A DNA stretch of 64,000 bases from an uncultured Clostridia bacterium (GTDB lineage: Bacteria > Bacillota > Clostridia > Christensenellales > CAG-917). This document shows positions 62,572-64,000 of this stretch, in pieces. The translations under genes were made by a program, and so were the position numbers. The stretch spans positions 124,001 to 188,000 of the forward strand of contig CALVQW010000001.1 of NCBI GenBank assembly GCA_944358385.1. Reading direction: 5' to 3'. The notes below the pieces were generated by a model. It was not told where the DNA came from. It did not search any database and saw only the letters and a list, made by a program, of their open reading frames with translations. Each line of letters begins with the position of its first letter. Within the stretch, counting starts at the first letter, position 1.

Positions 62572-63390
62572 ATGGATAAAAGGATATTGACCATTCAGGA
62601 TTATTCCTCCGTCGGCAGATGCTCACTCACCGCCGCTCTGCCCGTACTCTGCGCCTGCGGACACGACGCCGTGGGGCTTCCCACCGCGCTGCTCTCCACG
62701 CAGACCTACGGCATAGAGGGCTTCACTTATACGGATCTTTATCCAAACATGCTCCCTTCCTACGAGCATTGGAAAAAGCTGGGCATCAAGTTCGACTGTC
62801 TCTACACGGGTTTCCTCGGCTCGATGGACACAGTGGAGGCGGCGTTGAAGATCGCGCGGGACATGAAGGCGAACGGCGCGCTCATAGCCGTCGATCCCGC
62901 CATGGCGGAAAACGGCGCGCTTTACAAGATCTTTGACGAGAGCTACCGCGACAAAATCTTCGAGCTGTGCAAGCTCGCGGACATCGTGATGCCCAATTTT
63001 ACGGAAGGCAAGATGCTCGCGGGGCTGGACATGAGCCTGGAACCCAACGAAGCCAACGCGAGGATGATCCTGAAGATCCTCGAACACAACGGCTACAAGA
63101 AAGTGTTGCTCTCCGGCATAATGAAGGAGGGCAAGCAAGGCACCGCCACCCTCACGGGCGGCAAGATAGCGTTGCAGATGAACGAGAGTTTCCCTGAATA
63201 TATCCACGGCGCGGGCGACTGCCTCTCCTCGGCGTTCCTCGGCAAACTGCTCGGCGGCATGTCCTTCGAGAAGGCGGCGCAGGCAGCGGTGGACTTCTGC
63301 AAGGAATGCATCCGCATCTCGGTGGCGGAGAAGGTGGACCTCAGATTCGGCTTGCTCATCGAGCGCGCCATACATATGCTGGTGAAGTAA
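62572..63390 (+). CDS. Pyridoxal/pyridoxamine kinase
   Basis: A 272-residue PfkB-superfamily kinase phosphorylating vitamin B6 vitamers to the cofactor forms. It begins RILTIQDYSSVGRCSLTAALPVLCACG, the PdxK/PdxY start, with VDPAMAENGALY, MPNFTEGKMLAG and the catalytic GAGDCLSSAFLG (Asp as base). An AAGGTGG SD precedes the ATG. It is monocistronic. Confidence 0.92.
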   Translation: MDKRILTIQDYSSVGRCSLTAALPVLCACGHDAVGLPTALLSTQTYGIEGFTYTDLYPNMLPSYEHWKKLGIKFDCLYTGFLGSMDTVEAALKIARDMKANGALIAVDPAMAENGALYKIFDESYRDKIFELCKLADIVMPNFTEGKMLAGLDMSLEPNEANARMILKILEHNGYKKVLLSGIMKEGKQGTATLTGGKIALQMNESFPEYIHGAGDCLSSAFLGKLLGGMSFEKAAQAAVDFCKECIRISVAEKVDLRFGLLIERAIHMLVK

Positions 63391-63432
63391 GTGACAGCGG
63401 GGATCTCACCTATAACGGTGTTGAGACAACTT

Positions 63433-63459
63433 AAAGCGCGGCATAAACCGCGCTTTTTG
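63433..63459 (+). terminator. Terminator after the pyridoxal kinase gene
   Basis: AAAGCGCGG and CCGCGCTTT pair around a 6-nt loop, followed by TTTG. Confidence 0.7.
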
Positions 63460-63660
63460 CTAAATTGAAACAAGATAAAATCGCTCTGAACCGAACTAGA
63501 CTTCCCAGCCGTTTTCCCGCCCCCCTGCGCCGAACCGTCCGCCGGTGTGATTTTCCGGCAAAGCCCCCCCCCGCACCACACTATCCGACCACACGGTCTC
63601 ATAACAAAAAAACACACATCGAACTGTAATGCAACGAAATTTTCCCGCGCTTTCCACGCA
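63460..63660. other. Intergenic region between convergent genes
   Basis: No gene or structured element seen beyond the flanking terminators. The whole gap 63391-63715 is accounted for by these. Confidence 0.45.
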
Positions 63661-63692
63661 AAAAAACGCTCCCCGAACGGAGAGCGTTTTTG
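63661..63692 (-). terminator. Terminator of the EF-G family gene
   Basis: Minus strand AAAAACGCTCTCCG and CGGGGAGCGTTTTT pair around TT, followed by TTTG. Confidence 0.7.
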
Positions 63693-63715
63693 CTTTCAGT
63701 GTGTCGAGTGCGGGC

Positions 63716-64000
63716 TTACTTCTTAGCCTCTTCCTCGCGTTTCTTCGCGTCCTCGATGATCTTGGCATTCGCGCTTGCGGGCACTTCCTCGTAGCGGAGG
63801 AACTTCACGGAGAACTTACCTCTGCCCTGCGTCATGCTCCTGAGGTCGGTGGCGTAACGGAACATCTCTGCCTGAGGCACCTCAACGGTGATGATCTGCT
63901 TGCCGCCCTCCGCGCTGTCCGTGCCGAGGATCCTGCCGCGACGCTTGTTCATATCGCCGAGGATGTCGCCGAGGTAATCGCCGGGGACGGTGATCTTGGC
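63716..64000 (-). CDS. Elongation factor G family protein (C-terminal fragment, cut by right edge)
   Basis: The last 94 residues of a translational GTPase, entering the window in frame. AKITVPGDYLGDILGDMNKRRGRILGT and ATDLRSMTQGRGKFSVKFLRYEEVP match domains IV/V of EF-G. The tail KIIEDAKKREEEAKK and the divergent loop GTDSAEGGKQIITVEVP resemble the EF-G paralogue (FusA2-like) rather than the main FusA, but the rest is needed to decide. Confidence 0.9.
   Translation of the reverse strand, partial: AKITVPGDYLGDILGDMNKRRGRILGTDSAEGGKQIITVEVPQAEMFRYATDLRSMTQGRGKFSVKFLRYEEVPASANAKIIEDAKKREEEAKK

Noticed and set aside
1..64000. CRISPR array or complete transposon
   Set aside because: No regularly spaced identical short repeats with unique spacers and no transposase or integrase gene were found.

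Overview
The window is a GC-rich chromosomal stretch from a low-oxygen Firmicute, most likely class Clostridia. Evidence for this: the pcrA-ligA pair; the block rpmF-plsX-rnc-smc-ftsY-ylxM-ffh-rpsP-khpA-rimM-trmD-rbgA-rnhB-yraN in Bacillus/Clostridium order; a large Bacillus-type SRP RNA; a flavodiiron protein; pta-ackA acetate fermentation; and an isolated sporulation gene, ylbJ. Species cannot be named from the sequence. Most genes lie on the minus strand. Both edges cut genes: ligA on the left and an EF-G family gene on the right.

Layout. 1-3.5 kb: ligA (partial) and pcrA. 3.7-5.3 kb: a low-complexity Ala/Glu/Pro/Lys protein ending in two DUF1508 (YegP-like) units. 5.7-11.9 kb: a minus-strand operon of two TerY-like vWA proteins, a Ser/Thr kinase with C-terminal repeats, a PP2C phosphatase and an HEIGH zincin. 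Next to it, at 12.0-12.9 kb, are a SLOG-like protein and a divergent XRE regulator. 13-13.7 kb: a 312-bp tandem repeat ending at tRNA-Ser(GGA). 14-20.5 kb: pnuC behind a terminator-containing leader, then flavodiiron protein, DUF2804, rho, an MBL-fold hydrolase and prs. 20.6-24.5 kb: hemW, lepA and a divergent glycerophosphodiesterase. 24.6-26 kb: a Fic protein with palindromic putative operators, and a small protein. 26.4-43.9 kb: a lipoprotein/GT-C fusion and then the conserved translation, secretion, chromosome and acetate block. 43.9-49.4 kb (plus strand): tmcAL, an inverted-order GH3 glucosidase, ylbJ and a sigma-region-4-like protein. 49.8-57.1 kb: ileS, an rRNA-type methyltransferase, an RluA-type synthase, an acyl-CoA synthetase and a sugar isomerase. 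57.2-64 kb: tRNA-Gly, an AT-rich DUF3800 gene, an ABC exporter, a TIR-methyltransferase fusion, SRP RNA, a pyridoxal kinase and the EF-G end.

Working together. The SRP RNA, Ffh and FtsY form the co-translational targeting system. RimM, TrmD, RbgA, S16, L19 and KhpA serve ribosome and tRNA maturation. Pta-AckA (acetate and ATP) shares an overlapping promoter region with TmcAL, which uses acetate and ATP to modify tRNA-Met. The best candidates for an under-described system are the vWA/kinase/PP2C/zincin operon with its SLOG/XRE neighbours (related to the TerY-P triad of Ter stress systems), the TIR-methyltransferase fusion, and the Fic gene with its operator array.
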